Of a DNA stretch of 42,783 nucleotides, positions 8,777-17,316 are shown in pieces. The DNA comes from an uncultured Pelagibacteraceae bacterium (GTDB lineage Bacteria; Pseudomonadota; Alphaproteobacteria; Pelagibacterales; Pelagibacteraceae): positions 1 through 42,783 of the forward strand of contig CACFXK010000011.1 in NCBI GenBank assembly GCA_902570125.1, given 5' to 3'. The position numbers and the translations under genes were made by a program. The notes beneath the pieces are model-generated. The model was given only the letters and a program-made list of their open reading frames with translations, made no database searches and had not been told where the DNA came from. Position 1 is the first letter of the stretch. Each line of letters begins with the position of its first letter.

Positions 8777-9387
8777 AAATATTTTTTGAACTCTTCGTTT
8801 ATATTTAAAATTTCTAAGTCTACAAGTCCTCCAATAATAAGTTGTATTGCTAATATAAGAATAAATGCCATTCCAACATAGACGACCCATAAATGTTTCT
8901 GTACGTAATTAGCTAGATAAGTGGCCATTGCACCTGTAAGTACTACAGATAAAATTAAACCAAAAATCATGAATCCAAAGTTACCCTTAGAAGCCCCAAC
9001 AACACCTATAACATTATCGAAACTGATTGTAATATCTGCAAAAAGTACTTTATACATACCCTTAGCAAATGATGGTTCTAAAGATTTTTTTGTAGGTGAT
9101 TTAGTTTGCTTTTGAACTTGTAAAAGATCTTTTCTTAAATCGTTAACTATCCAAATTAATAGCAAACCTCCTAGAATTTTTATAAAGTAAAATTTAAATA
9201 AATATGTAGCAAATATTGCAAATAAAACTTTAAAGACTAAAGCGCCAACTACTCCCCAAAATATAATTTTTTTTCTATTTTTAGGGACAAAATTAGATGC
9301 GATAAGGCCAATTATTATGGCATTATCAGCAGTTAAAATTATATTTATAAATATAATTTGTAGTAAAATAAGGGCTTCTTCGATCAA
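8773..9387 (-). CDS. TerC-family integral membrane protein
   Basis: This is a 204-residue membrane protein with about six to seven hydrophobic helices. TADNAI near residue 20 and ISFDNVIGVVGA near residue 122 are the paired aspartate motifs of the TerC (YjbE-like) family, linked to metal (manganese or similar) export in other bacteria. The substrate cannot be read from the sequence. The gene converges on panB and is divergent from dctP across 114 bases, where its own promoter must lie. Confidence 0.85.
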   Translation of the reverse strand: MIEEALILLQIIFINIILTADNAIIIGLIASNFVPKNRKKIIFWGVVGALVFKVLFAIFATYLFKFYFIKILGGLLLIWIVNDLRKDLLQVQKQTKSPTKKSLEPSFAKGMYKVLFADITISFDNVIGVVGASKGNFGFMIFGLILSVVLTGAMATYLANYVQKHLWVVYVGMAFILILAIQLIIGGLVDLEILNINEEFKKYF

Positions 9388-9420
9388 AGTAACTTTATAA
9401 TAGTAGTATTTTCTTATTTT

Positions 9421-9450
9421 TCAATAAAACATAGAAAATTTTCTATTGAT
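9421..9450. promoter_or_regulatory. Nested palindrome upstream of the TRAP operon (candidate operator)
   Basis: The 16-base sequence ATAGAAAATTTTCTAT at 9431-9446 is a perfect palindrome. It is flanked by TCAATA at 9421-9426, whose reverse complement TATTGA occurs at 9445-9450. A TTGATT hexamer that could act as a -35 box starts at 9446. Position between divergent TerC and dctP genes suits a regulator binding site, but AT-rich DNA makes short palindromes by chance. Confidence 0.35.
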
Positions 9451-9490
9451 TTAACAAATAATACATAATCAGATGTATTTTTTTAAAAAT

Positions 9491-9498
9491 AAGGAGGA
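9491..9498 (+). promoter_or_regulatory. Strong Shine-Dalgarno of dctP
   Basis: AAGGAGGA lies three bases before the dctP ATG at 9502. It is one of the few near-perfect Shine-Dalgarno sequences in a window where most genes have weak ones or none, consistent with high expression of a periplasmic binding protein. Confidence 0.7.
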
Positions 9499-9501
9499 TT
9501 A

Positions 9502-10473
9502 ATGAAAAATTTAAAAACTTTAATTTCTATTTTATTTTCTGTTTTGTTAACAGCTAACGTAAATGCTGCTGAGAAGTGGGATATGGCTTTAGCTTATGGT
9601 GCAAGCAATTTTCATTCAGCTAATGCTGCAGAATTTGCTAAAAACGTTTCAGAAAAAAGTGGAGGTAAATTAACTATTGTAACTCACCCTGGGGGAGCAT
9701 TATTTAAAGGTGGAGAAATCTTTAGAGCTGTCAGAACTGGACAAGCTCAAATGGGAGAGAGATTTATGTCGGCTCTTGGAAAAGTAGATCCAATTCTTGA
9801 GATTGACTCACAACCATTCTTAGCAACATCTTATGACGATGCTATGAAACTTTATCAAGCATCGAAACCAGCAATCATAGAAAGCTTAAGTCAAAAAGGA
9901 TTGGTATTTTTGTATGCTGTACCATGGCCTGCACAAGGTTTGTATAGTAAAAACGAGATTAATAGTGTTTCAGATTTACAAGGTTTAAAATTTAGAGCTT
10001 ATAATTCAGCAACAATTAGAATTGCTGAACTAACTGGTATGGCTCCAACAAAAATTGAAGCTGCAGAAATAAGTCAAGCATTTTCAACTGGAGCAGTTGA
10101 GAGCATGATTACTTCACCAACTACTGGAAAAAATAGTAAAATTTGGGAGAATGGAGTAAAATATTTCTATGATATAGCTGCTTGGTTCCCAAAAAATATG
10201 GTAGTTGCTCATAGAGGATCTTGGAACAAACTAGATGCAGATACTCAAAAACTAATAATGAAAGAAGCAACTGCTGCAGAAGAAAAAGGTTGGATGCTTT
10301 CTAGAGTTGGAAATATTGAGGATAAGAAAGCTTTAGCTGCTGCAGGAATGACAGTAGGTAAAGTAAACGCTGATTTAGAAAAACATTTCCAAAAAGTTGG
10401 AAAAAAAATGGCAAAGGAATGGAAGAAAAAGGCTGGCAAAACAGGAGCTAGCGTACTTGCTGCTTACAAATAA
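9502..10473 (+). CDS. dctP: TRAP transporter periplasmic substrate-binding protein (DctP)
   Basis: This 323-residue solute receptor has a signal peptide (residues 1-22, cleavage after NVNAA). It would capture a carboxylate in the periplasm and deliver it to the DctQM permease. The DctP fold is visible: GGALFKGGEIFRAVRTGQ, then DLQGLKFRAYN near residue 163, where an Arg contacts the ligand carboxylate, then EISQAFSTGAVE and FPKNMVVAH. FRAYNSATIRIAEL and the FYDIAAWFPKN region recall the pyroglutamate-binding DctP group described from Bordetella; with pxpA, pxpB and pxpC nearby, 5-oxoproline is a reasonable guess, not a demonstrated ligand. It has a strong Shine-Dalgarno and is followed by a terminator-like hairpin. 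Confidence 0.93.
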   Translation: MKNLKTLISILFSVLLTANVNAAEKWDMALAYGASNFHSANAAEFAKNVSEKSGGKLTIVTHPGGALFKGGEIFRAVRTGQAQMGERFMSALGKVDPILEIDSQPFLATSYDDAMKLYQASKPAIIESLSQKGLVFLYAVPWPAQGLYSKNEINSVSDLQGLKFRAYNSATIRIAELTGMAPTKIEAAEISQAFSTGAVESMITSPTTGKNSKIWENGVKYFYDIAAWFPKNMVVAHRGSWNKLDADTQKLIMKEATAAEEKGWMLSRVGNIEDKKALAAAGMTVGKVNADLEKHFQKVGKKMAKEWKKKAGKTGASVLAAYK

Positions 10474-10488
10474 AATTAATATAATGAG

Positions 10489-10517
10489 AAAGGCCGTTTA
10501 AAAAAACGGCCTTTTTT
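10489..10517 (+). terminator. Rho-independent terminator/attenuator between dctP and dctQ
   Basis: An 11-base stem AAAGGCCGTTT (10489-10499) pairs perfectly with AAACGGCCTTT (10504-10514) around an AAAA loop and is followed by three more T, six in all. The GC-rich core GGCCG stands out from its surroundings. The dctQ ATG begins at the very next base (10518). It should cut most transcription after dctP and allow partial read-through into dctQM, giving more receptor than permease. Confidence 0.85.
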
Positions 10518-11006
10518 ATGTTACAAAAAATTAATAAATCATTAAATAATCTTTATAATTTCTCAGGATATATCGCTGCATTTTTTTTAATTTTGATAGC
10601 AGCTTTTATTTTAACTGGAATTGCCTCAAGAATGTTTGGTTTTTATATAAGAGGTTTAGCTGAATATTCTGGTTACTGTATGGCCGCTTCCTCATTTTTT
10701 GCACTTTCATACACTTTTGTAAATGGAGGTCATATAAGGATCACATTATTTTTAGAAAAAGCCTCTGATCTAAGAAAAAAATTTCTAGAAATTTGGAGTT
10801 TAATCATAGCATCTATTTTTTCAGGATATATGGCATTTTATTTTCTTAAAATGTTAAAGATATCTTATGAGTTTCAAGAAAGAAGTGAAGGTGCTGACGA
10901 AATATTAATTTGGATACCTCAATCAAGTGTAGCAATTGGTTCATTATTATTTTTTATATGTGTCTTTCATCAATTAATTTTAAGAATAGTTAACAAGTAT
11001 GATTGA
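10518..11006 (+). CDS. dctQ: TRAP transporter small permease (DctQ)
   Basis: This is a 162-residue membrane protein with four hydrophobic helices (about 15-40, 50-70, 88-110 and 130-153), the normal DctQ topology and length. It holds the conserved surroundings of the family (AEYSGYCMAASSFFALSYTF, and GGHIRITLF). It pairs with DctM to form the TRAP permease. The ATG at 10518 directly follows the T-run of the terminator-like hairpin, so no Shine-Dalgarno lies between; the stem itself would occupy the ribosome binding region. The stop overlaps the dctM start by 8 bases. Confidence 0.92.
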   Translation: MLQKINKSLNNLYNFSGYIAAFFLILIAAFILTGIASRMFGFYIRGLAEYSGYCMAASSFFALSYTFVNGGHIRITLFLEKASDLRKKFLEIWSLIIASIFSGYMAFYFLKMLKISYEFQERSEGADEILIWIPQSSVAIGSLLFFICVFHQLILRIVNKYD

Positions 11007-12309
11007 AATTTTATTAGCATTTTTTTTTATTAGTGTTTTACTGTTTTTTTTAGGATCTGGGATATGGGTAGCCATCAGTATGGTTGGGGTATCTTCAATA
11101 GGCATGATTTTGTTTACTTCTAGACCAGTAGGAGATGCGATGGCCACAACAATATGGGGAGCTTCATCATCGTGGACACTAACAGCATTACCATTATTTG
11201 TGTGGATGGGTGAAATTCTTTTTAGAACTAAATTATCAGAAAATTTATTTGAGGGATTGGCACCATGGCTTCAGAAGTTACCAGGCGGTTTGATACATGT
11301 TAATGTTGTTGGTTGTGCCTTGTTTGCAGCTATCTCCGGATCATCTGCTGCCACAGTTGCTACAGTTGGAAAAATGTCAATTCCAGAACTAAGAAAAAGA
11401 AAATATCCTGAAAAAATTTTGCTTGGAAGTTTGGCAGGTTCAGGAACTTTAGGTTTATTAATTCCACCCTCAATAATTTTAATTATTTATGGTGTGACCG
11501 TTCAAGAGTCAATTGCAAAACTTTTTATAGCTGGAATAATTCCAGGGATAATGATTGCTCTAATCTTTATGGGCTATGTAATTGTTTGGTCTTTATTAAA
11601 TAAAAATAAAATGCCAACAAATTATGAAAATTTTTCATTTTTAAATAAACTAGGTAAATCCAAACAATTAATTCCAGTTATTTTATTAATACTTGGAGTA
11701 ATAGGTTCAATATATACTGGTATAGCAACAGCAACCGAGGCTGCATCTTTAGGTGTTGTTGGAGCTTTAATTCTCTCTTATTTTCAAAAGAGTTTAACCT
11801 ATAAAACATTTAAAGACTCATTGCTTGGAGCAACTAAAACTTCATGTATGATTGCATTTATTTTAGCTGGGGCAACTTTCTTGTCACTTGCAATGGGATT
11901 TACAGGTTTGCCCAGAAATCTAGCGTTGTGGATACAGAATATGGAGTTATCACCTTATGTATTAATATTTGTATTAATGGTTTTTTACATAATTCTTGGG
12001 ATGTTTCTTGATGGAATTTCTGCAGTTGTTCTTACAATGGCAATAATTGAACCAATGATAAGACAGGCAGGCTTTGATATGATTTGGTTTGGAATATTTT
12101 TAGTTATTGTTGTAGAAATGGCTCAAATTACACCACCTGTTGGTTTTAATCTATTTGTTCTCCAAGGAATGGCAAACAAAGATATGGGGTTCATAGCAAA
12201 AAGTGCCTTCCCGTTATTTTTATTAATGATTTTTGCAGTTTTATTGATTGTAATGTTCCCACAAATCGCTTTATGGATGCCCGAACAAATGATTCAAAAT
12301 ATCAATTAG
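10999..12309 (+). CDS. dctM: TRAP transporter large permease (DctM)
   Basis: This is a 436-residue ion-transporter superfamily permease and the sodium-coupled translocation channel of the TRAP system. Family motifs are easy to follow: PLFVWMGEILFRT near residue 68, GCALFAAISGSSAATVATVG near 106, GSGTLGLLIPPSI near 147, ATEAASLGVVGA near 240, GMFLDGISAVVLT near 333 and EMAQITPPVGFNLFVLQG near 374. About 12 hydrophobic segments are spread through the chain. The start overlaps dctQ, and the 3' end overlaps a convergent TPR gene by 4 bases. Confidence 0.95.
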   Translation: MIEILLAFFFISVLLFFLGSGIWVAISMVGVSSIGMILFTSRPVGDAMATTIWGASSSWTLTALPLFVWMGEILFRTKLSENLFEGLAPWLQKLPGGLIHVNVVGCALFAAISGSSAATVATVGKMSIPELRKRKYPEKILLGSLAGSGTLGLLIPPSIILIIYGVTVQESIAKLFIAGIIPGIMIALIFMGYVIVWSLLNKNKMPTNYENFSFLNKLGKSKQLIPVILLILGVIGSIYTGIATATEAASLGVVGALILSYFQKSLTYKTFKDSLLGATKTSCMIAFILAGATFLSLAMGFTGLPRNLALWIQNMELSPYVLIFVLMVFYIILGMFLDGISAVVLTMAIIEPMIRQAGFDMIWFGIFLVIVVEMAQITPPVGFNLFVLQGMANKDMGFIAKSAFPLFLLMIFAVLLIVMFPQIALWMPEQMIQNIN

Positions 12310-12785
12310 TATTTTGATTTTTTGGTTCCTTCAATAATTTCTTTTAACTCTTGATACTCCTCACAATTACAGCTTTTCAAAATTTCCAATCTTTCTTTTG
12401 CTAAATCAATTCTGTTGGTCACAACATATAATTCACCTAAGTATTCATTTATACCAACATGCTTTGGATCGACTTGCAAACCTAACAAATAATATTTTTC
12501 TCCTGCTTCAAAGTCCCCAAGTTTTCTAGTTGTAAAACCCAGGTAATTTAGTGTATCAGCTTGTAAGGGCTTTTCTTTGTCGAGTTTTAATAAAATTTTT
12601 TGAGCTTTTTCGTATCTTTTTAATGCTTTATCCATTTTATTTTTAGATTCATATTTTTTAGCAGCTTCAATTATTTTTACAGCATTTTTATAGCTCGGTT
12701 TTTTATCTGATGAACTTGTTCCAGCAGCAAAAGTTTCAACAGTTAAAAAAAAGAGTATGAGCAGAGTAAATAGTTTTTTAATCAT
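12306..12785 (-). CDS. Secreted TPR-repeat protein
   Basis: This is a 159-residue protein with a signal peptide (residues 1-20, cleavage near FAAG). A run of TPR helices follows: KNAVKIIEAAKKYESKN, then KALKRYEKAQKILLKL, then TLNYLGFTTRKLGDFEAGEKYYLLGL with the usual Gly/Ala/Tyr spacing, then INEYLGELYVVTNRIDLAKERL. A closing CNCEEYQELKEII motif holds two cysteines. It is probably a periplasmic scaffold. Its start lies 2 bases after the pxpA stop on the same strand, so it is likely co-transcribed with pxpA. Confidence 0.8.
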   Translation of the reverse strand: MIKKLFTLLILFFLTVETFAAGTSSSDKKPSYKNAVKIIEAAKKYESKNKMDKALKRYEKAQKILLKLDKEKPLQADTLNYLGFTTRKLGDFEAGEKYYLLGLQVDPKHVGINEYLGELYVVTNRIDLAKERLEILKSCNCEEYQELKEIIEGTKKSKY

Positions 12786-12787
12786 AA

Positions 12788-13561
12788 TTATATAAACTTT
12801 TTCATTTTATTTAGAGGCTTCAATTCTAAATTATTTTTTATCAAGTTTTCTCTTACCTGTTTTGCAGTCGAAAGAGAACTTACATTATCTCCATGTATGC
12901 AAATTGAATCGATTTCACAAGGTATTTGTTTTCCACTGTGACAATTAAGGGTTTGGTTTTTTACCATATTGAATACATGTTCTTTAGCTTGCTCAGGATC
13001 AGTTATTAGGGCATGATCCTTACTTCTTGATACAAGCGTTCCATCGTCTTCATAATTTCTATCTGCAAAAATTTCACATGCAATTTTCATATTTAATTTT
13101 TTAGCTGCAATTTCCATTTTTGAACCTGTTGGTACTAAATAGATTATATCTTTATCAATACTATAAATAGTTTTTGCTAAAATTGTTGCTAGTTCAAGGT
13201 CTTCACAAGCCATATTATTCAAGGCTCCATGTGGCTTAATATGAGAAACTTTTTCATCTAATTTAATGGCAATATTTTGCAAAATTTCATATTGATCTGT
13301 TAAAAGCTTAGAAATCTCATCAGCACCAAGATTAATCCTTTTTCTTCCAAAGTTTTCTGGGTCATTAAAAGATGGATGTGCACCAATACTTACATTGTTT
13401 TGCTTTGAAATCTCTACAACTTCTCTCATGGTTTCCTCGTCACCAGCGTGATACCCACAAGCCACATTTGCAGAGTTTACTATTTTGAGTAAATCGGGAT
13501 CATTCTCATTTGAATGATGCTTTGATTTTTCACCTAAATCACAATTTAAATTAATTTCCAT
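12788..13561 (-). CDS. pxpA: 5-oxoprolinase subunit A (LamB/YcsF family)
   Basis: PxpA works with PxpB and PxpC to open 5-oxo-L-proline (pyroglutamate) to glutamate with ATP. The family start MEINLNCDLGE gives ATG at 13561 and 257 residues; an upstream in-frame ATG at 13585 would add eight residues not seen in the family. ANVACGYHAGDEETM near residue 30, IGAHPSFNDPENFGRK near 64, SHIKPHGALNN near 103 and DSICIHGDN near 220 are the conserved LamB/YcsF motifs. It is divergent from pxpB across only 27 bases. Confidence 0.93.
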   Translation of the reverse strand: MEINLNCDLGEKSKHHSNENDPDLLKIVNSANVACGYHAGDEETMREVVEISKQNNVSIGAHPSFNDPENFGRKRINLGADEISKLLTDQYEILQNIAIKLDEKVSHIKPHGALNNMACEDLELATILAKTIYSIDKDIIYLVPTGSKMEIAAKKLNMKIACEIFADRNYEDDGTLVSRSKDHALITDPEQAKEHVFNMVKNQTLNCHSGKQIPCEIDSICIHGDNVSSLSTAKQVRENLIKNNLELKPLNKMKKFI

Positions 13562-13588
13562 ACTATAAAGCTTAAAGTATAACATGAC

Positions 13589-14263
13589 ATGATTAAAAAT
13601 ATATCAAATCTTGGTGACGCAGCATTGTACTGTGACTTTGGTACTGAGGTAAATAAAGAAATAAACAGAAATGTTATAAATTATTTTAATAATTTAAGAG
13701 AAAGTAATTTTTTAGGTATTACAAATATTACACCAAGTTATAATAAACTAGTAATCAGTTTCGATTTAAAACTTACGAGTTATGCTAAATTAAAAAAACA
13801 AGTTGAAAATTTAGAGTTAAAAAAAAATAATAATTCAAAAAATAATCTAATTAAAATCCCAGTTTGTTGTGCAGAGGAATTTGCACTAGATATAAAACGT
13901 TTACAAAAATTATTAAAAATAAATGAAGCAAAAATTTATGAAAAATTCTTTTCAAAAAATTATTATTGTTATATGACAGGTTTTATTGCGGGAATGCCAT
14001 TCTTAGGAGATATGGATAAATCTCTTTTTGCAAAACGTTTAGAAACACCAAGAGTTAAAGTCCCAAAAAATTCCATAGGTATTACAGAGCAATTTTGTAA
14101 TATTTATACTTTTGAAAGCCCAGGTGGTTGGAATATAATTGGCAAAACACCAGTTGATATTTTTGATAATAAAAAAAATACTGAACCAAATCTAATTAAT
14201 CCAGGTGATACAATATCATTTTATCCAATTTCTAAACTAGAATATGAAAAAAAATATGAATAA
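13589..14263 (+). CDS. pxpB: 5-oxoprolinase subunit B (KipI family)
   Basis: This is a 224-residue carboxyltransferase/allophanate-hydrolase subunit 1-type protein, half of the ATP-dependent 5-oxoprolinase. The typical motifs are visible: GDAALYCDFG near residue 8, NITPSYNKLVISFD near 44, YMTGFIAGMPFLGDMD near 129, TPRVKVPKNSIGI near 152, FESPGGWNIIGKTP near 170 and INPGDTISFYPI near 205. It starts the long plus-strand gene run that ends at 19790, and its 3' end overlaps pxpC. The related inhibitor KipI of Bacillus is the old name; adjacency to pxpA and pxpC favours the enzyme role. Confidence 0.92.
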   Translation: MIKNISNLGDAALYCDFGTEVNKEINRNVINYFNNLRESNFLGITNITPSYNKLVISFDLKLTSYAKLKKQVENLELKKNNNSKNNLIKIPVCCAEEFALDIKRLQKLLKINEAKIYEKFFSKNYYCYMTGFIAGMPFLGDMDKSLFAKRLETPRVKVPKNSIGITEQFCNIYTFESPGGWNIIGKTPVDIFDNKKNTEPNLINPGDTISFYPISKLEYEKKYE

Positions 14264-15203
14264 AAACTATTTTGAGGTATTACGACCAGGTATCAATTCT
14301 ACATTTCAAGACAATGGTAGAAATAATTTTTATCACATAGGCATACCTTTTAGTGGAGCAATGGATAATAGGAATTTTTTATTAGCAAATACTATTTCAA
14401 ATAATAAAATAAATAATCCGGTCCTAGAATTTGCATATCAAGGTCCAAAATTGAAATATATTGGAGAAAATATCTCCATCAATGTTACTGGAGATGTTAA
14501 TTTTAAAATTATAAGAAAAAACAAAAATTTAGAATTTAGTTGTTACGAAAATATTGTTTTAGAAAATAATGATTGCTTAGATATACTGTCTACTAATCGA
14601 TCTGTATATGGTTATTTATCTATTGGAGGCACATTTGAGGTAGATTATTATTTAAACAGTTGTTCTACAAATACTAAGGCTAAAATTGGCGCAAATAGTG
14701 GTGAAAAACTTGAGATAGGACAAATAATTAAATTAAAAAATATAAAAAAAATCCTGCCAAAAAATAAAATAGAATACCTAAATTCTAAAATTGAAAATAT
14801 TAGAATAATAAAAGGACCCCATTTTGATTATTTTTCAAAGAATGCAATAGATTCATTTTTTAGTAATGAATTTAATGTAACCAAATTAAGTGACCGTATG
14901 GGCATAAGACTTAAAGGACCTAAGATTAATAATATTAAAAACACAAATATAAAGTCAGAAGGTTTAGTGAAGGGTGTTATCCAAATTACTGCAGATGGGG
15001 ATCCAATAATTATGCTCTCTGATCATGGAACAATAGGAGGTTATCCTAAGATTGGAGTTGTAATAAGTGCTGATTATGACAAACTAGTACAAATACCTCC
15101 AGGATCAAAAATTAAATTTAAAGAAATTAATTTAAAAGATGCAGAAACTATTTTTAAGTTGTATGAGATGGAAACTCAAAATTTGATTTCCAATATTAAA
15201 TGA
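14256..15203 (+). CDS. pxpC: 5-oxoprolinase subunit C (KipA family)
   Basis: This is a biotin-dependent carboxyltransferase-type protein (about 315 residues) and the partner of PxpB in 5-oxoproline cleavage. The family N-terminus FEVLRPGINSTFQDNGR is present, then IGIPFSGAMDNRNF, the YLSIGGTFEV strand, LSDRMGIRLKGP near residue 210 and a C-terminal GTIGGYPKIGVVISADYDKL with PPGSKIKF. The ATG at 14256 is preferred over the one at 14244, as only four lysine/asparagine-rich residues separate it from the conserved start and it overlaps the pxpB stop closely. The stop overlaps the ATG of the next gene (ATGA). Confidence 0.92.
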   Translation: MNKNYFEVLRPGINSTFQDNGRNNFYHIGIPFSGAMDNRNFLLANTISNNKINNPVLEFAYQGPKLKYIGENISINVTGDVNFKIIRKNKNLEFSCYENIVLENNDCLDILSTNRSVYGYLSIGGTFEVDYYLNSCSTNTKAKIGANSGEKLEIGQIIKLKNIKKILPKNKIEYLNSKIENIRIIKGPHFDYFSKNAIDSFFSNEFNVTKLSDRMGIRLKGPKINNIKNTNIKSEGLVKGVIQITADGDPIIMLSDHGTIGGYPKIGVVISADYDKLVQIPPGSKIKFKEINLKDAETIFKLYEMETQNLISNIK

Positions 15204-16078
15204 ATTTTATTTCAAAGCTACCAGGTCCATTATTAATCTTTTTTGGCGCATTTTGTCTTAGTTTCGGTGGGTTGATTGTCAAATCATTTGAAGGATCAAC
15301 TTTATGGCAAATCTTATTTTGGAGACAGGTTTTTTTTATAATTGTTGTAACTATTTTTTTAATTGTAACTTACAAAGGAGAGGTATTTAAAAAAATTTAT
15401 GTATCGGGAATTCCTGGCTTAATTGGTGGAATTATATTGGGTATTGGATTTAGCAGTTACGTTTACGCTATGTATAATACTACTGTTGCAAATACAAATT
15501 TCATAATACAAACACAAACAATTTTCTTAGCGATATTTGGATATTTTTTTTTGAAAGAAAAAATTTCAAAAATTACTTTAGCTTCTATCATTTTAGCAAT
15601 TTCTGGATTAATTTTAATGCTAGGAAATACTCTATCAAGTGGACAAATGTCTGGAAATATCGTTGCCTTTGTAATGCCAATTACCTTTGCATCTCTAATT
15701 TTAATTGTAAGAAGATATCCTCATGTAGATATGGTGCCCCTACAATTAGTTGCTGGAATAGTTGCAATGATAATAGGTTTTTTAGCTTCAACAAAAATTT
15801 CTATATCTTTAAATGATATGTTTTTGGCATTTTTGTCTGGGACATTTCAAATAGGACTTGGCTTTATTTTTATAACAATTGGTGCGAGAAAAACTCTATC
15901 AGCTATGGTTGGCATAATAATGCTTACAGAGGCGATACTTGGTCCTCTTTGGGCTTGGCTATTTGTAAATGAAAATCCTTCATTCTATGTATTAATAGGA
16001 GGAAGCATTATAATTTTTGCAGTTTTTCTACAATTTGTCTCATCCTTTACAAAAGAAAATAAATATAATCCTCAATAA
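15200..16078 (+). CDS. EamA-family (DMT) permease
   Basis: This is a 292-residue membrane protein with about ten hydrophobic helices arranged as two EamA repeats; the conserved repeat end NTNFIIQTQTIFLAIFGYFFLKEKIS lies near residue 95 and its counterpart LTEAILGPLWAWLFVNENPS near 240. Family members export or import small metabolites; no substrate can be read here. It overlaps pxpC by ATGA and its stop shares a base with the next ATG, so it is translationally coupled between 5-oxoprolinase and the lipid-modification genes. It resembles the permeases at 30682 and 39522. Confidence 0.88.
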   Translation: MNFISKLPGPLLIFFGAFCLSFGGLIVKSFEGSTLWQILFWRQVFFIIVVTIFLIVTYKGEVFKKIYVSGIPGLIGGIILGIGFSSYVYAMYNTTVANTNFIIQTQTIFLAIFGYFFLKEKISKITLASIILAISGLILMLGNTLSSGQMSGNIVAFVMPITFASLILIVRRYPHVDMVPLQLVAGIVAMIIGFLASTKISISLNDMFLAFLSGTFQIGLGFIFITIGARKTLSAMVGIIMLTEAILGPLWAWLFVNENPSFYVLIGGSIIIFAVFLQFVSSFTKENKYNPQ

Positions 16079-17316
16079 TGAAATTAGCTATTATAGGCTC
16101 TGGTATATCAGGTCTAAGTGCAGCGTATAGTTTATCTAAAAAATATAAAGTAGATCTATTTGAGAAAGAAGACCATTTTGGAGGTCATTCTCATACTATT
16201 GATGTTAATGTTGGAGATAATATAGTCCCTGTTGATATAGGCTTTATTGTATTTAATAAAAAAACCTATCCAAATTTAATAAATTTTTTTCAAGAAAATG
16301 ATATTGCTATCGAAAAAAGCAATATGTCATTCTCAGTATCTGTTAGAGACTCAAATATAGAATATTGTGGAAAAGGTCTTTCCGGAATTTTTAGCAATAA
16401 ATCAAACTTGTTAAATATAAAATTTTTGAAGATGTTTTTTACTATAATTAGTTTTTATAAACAAAGTGAAAACCAAGATCCCCTTAAAGAAAATATTACT
16501 TTAGGCAGCTATTTAGACAATTTAAAACTGTCAGAGTATTTTATCAAATTCCATATTATACCTATGGTATCAGCTATATGGTCAATGCCTCCTTACGAGG
16601 CAAAACAAATGCCTTTGAAATTTTTTTTTAAATTTTTTCAAAATCATGGATTATTTAAATTAAAAGATCGACCGCAATGGTTCACAGTTTCCAAAAGAAG
16701 TAGAACATATGTAGATAAAATTCTAAGCAAAATCAGTGGTGAATATTATAAAAACTATAATATTAATAAAATTAAAAGAATTGGATCAGGAGTTCAGGTT
16801 TATTATGGAGATAAAAATGAATATTTTACTTATGATAAAGTCGTATTGGCCACTCATGCTAATCAAGCTCTCTCTTTAATTGAAAATCCTGAAGAAATAG
16901 AAAATAAGATCTTAAGTAATTTTAAATATAAAACAAATGAGGCTATAGTCCATGAGGATATAAGTTATATGCCAAATAATAAAAGTGCTTGGTGTTCATG
17001 GAATTCCTCGATCGAATCTGAGAATAGTGAAAAAAATTCAATTACTTATTGGTTAAACCTATTACAAAATTTAAATATAAGTAAAAATATTTTTTTAACA
17101 TTAAATCCTTATTTAGAGATACCCGAAGAAAAAATAATCCGAAAAGTTATATTTACACACCCTTACTTTGATCAAAATGCAATCAATAGCCAGAAAGATC
17201 TTCACCTAATTCAAAATAAAAATAATATTTTATTTTGTGGTAGTTATTTTGGATATGGATTCCATGAAGATGGTATAAAATCATCAATAGATATGATTAA
17301 GTATATAAATGCTTAA
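16078..17316 (+). CDS. FAD-dependent amine oxidase-like protein (COG2907 type)
   Basis: This is a 412-residue flavoprotein with the dinucleotide-binding motif GSGISGLSAAYSL at residues 7-19 and the adjoining DLFEKEDHFGGHSHT. The GFIVFNKKTYPNL stretch near residue 55 and the C-terminal GSYFGYGFHEDGI are typical of the COG2907 family that accompanies DUF1365 and a CFA-synthase-like gene in many proteobacteria. In Rhodobacter a related set makes methylated and furan fatty acids during the singlet-oxygen response; a desaturase-like step on a membrane acyl chain is therefore the likely role, by analogy only. Its stop overlaps the DUF1365 start by 8 bases. Confidence 0.85.
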   Translation: MKLAIIGSGISGLSAAYSLSKKYKVDLFEKEDHFGGHSHTIDVNVGDNIVPVDIGFIVFNKKTYPNLINFFQENDIAIEKSNMSFSVSVRDSNIEYCGKGLSGIFSNKSNLLNIKFLKMFFTIISFYKQSENQDPLKENITLGSYLDNLKLSEYFIKFHIIPMVSAIWSMPPYEAKQMPLKFFFKFFQNHGLFKLKDRPQWFTVSKRSRTYVDKILSKISGEYYKNYNINKIKRIGSGVQVYYGDKNEYFTYDKVVLATHANQALSLIENPEEIENKILSNFKYKTNEAIVHEDISYMPNNKSAWCSWNSSIESENSEKNSITYWLNLLQNLNISKNIFLTLNPYLEIPEEKIIRKVIFTHPYFDQNAINSQKDLHLIQNKNNILFCGSYFGYGFHEDGIKSSIDMIKYINA

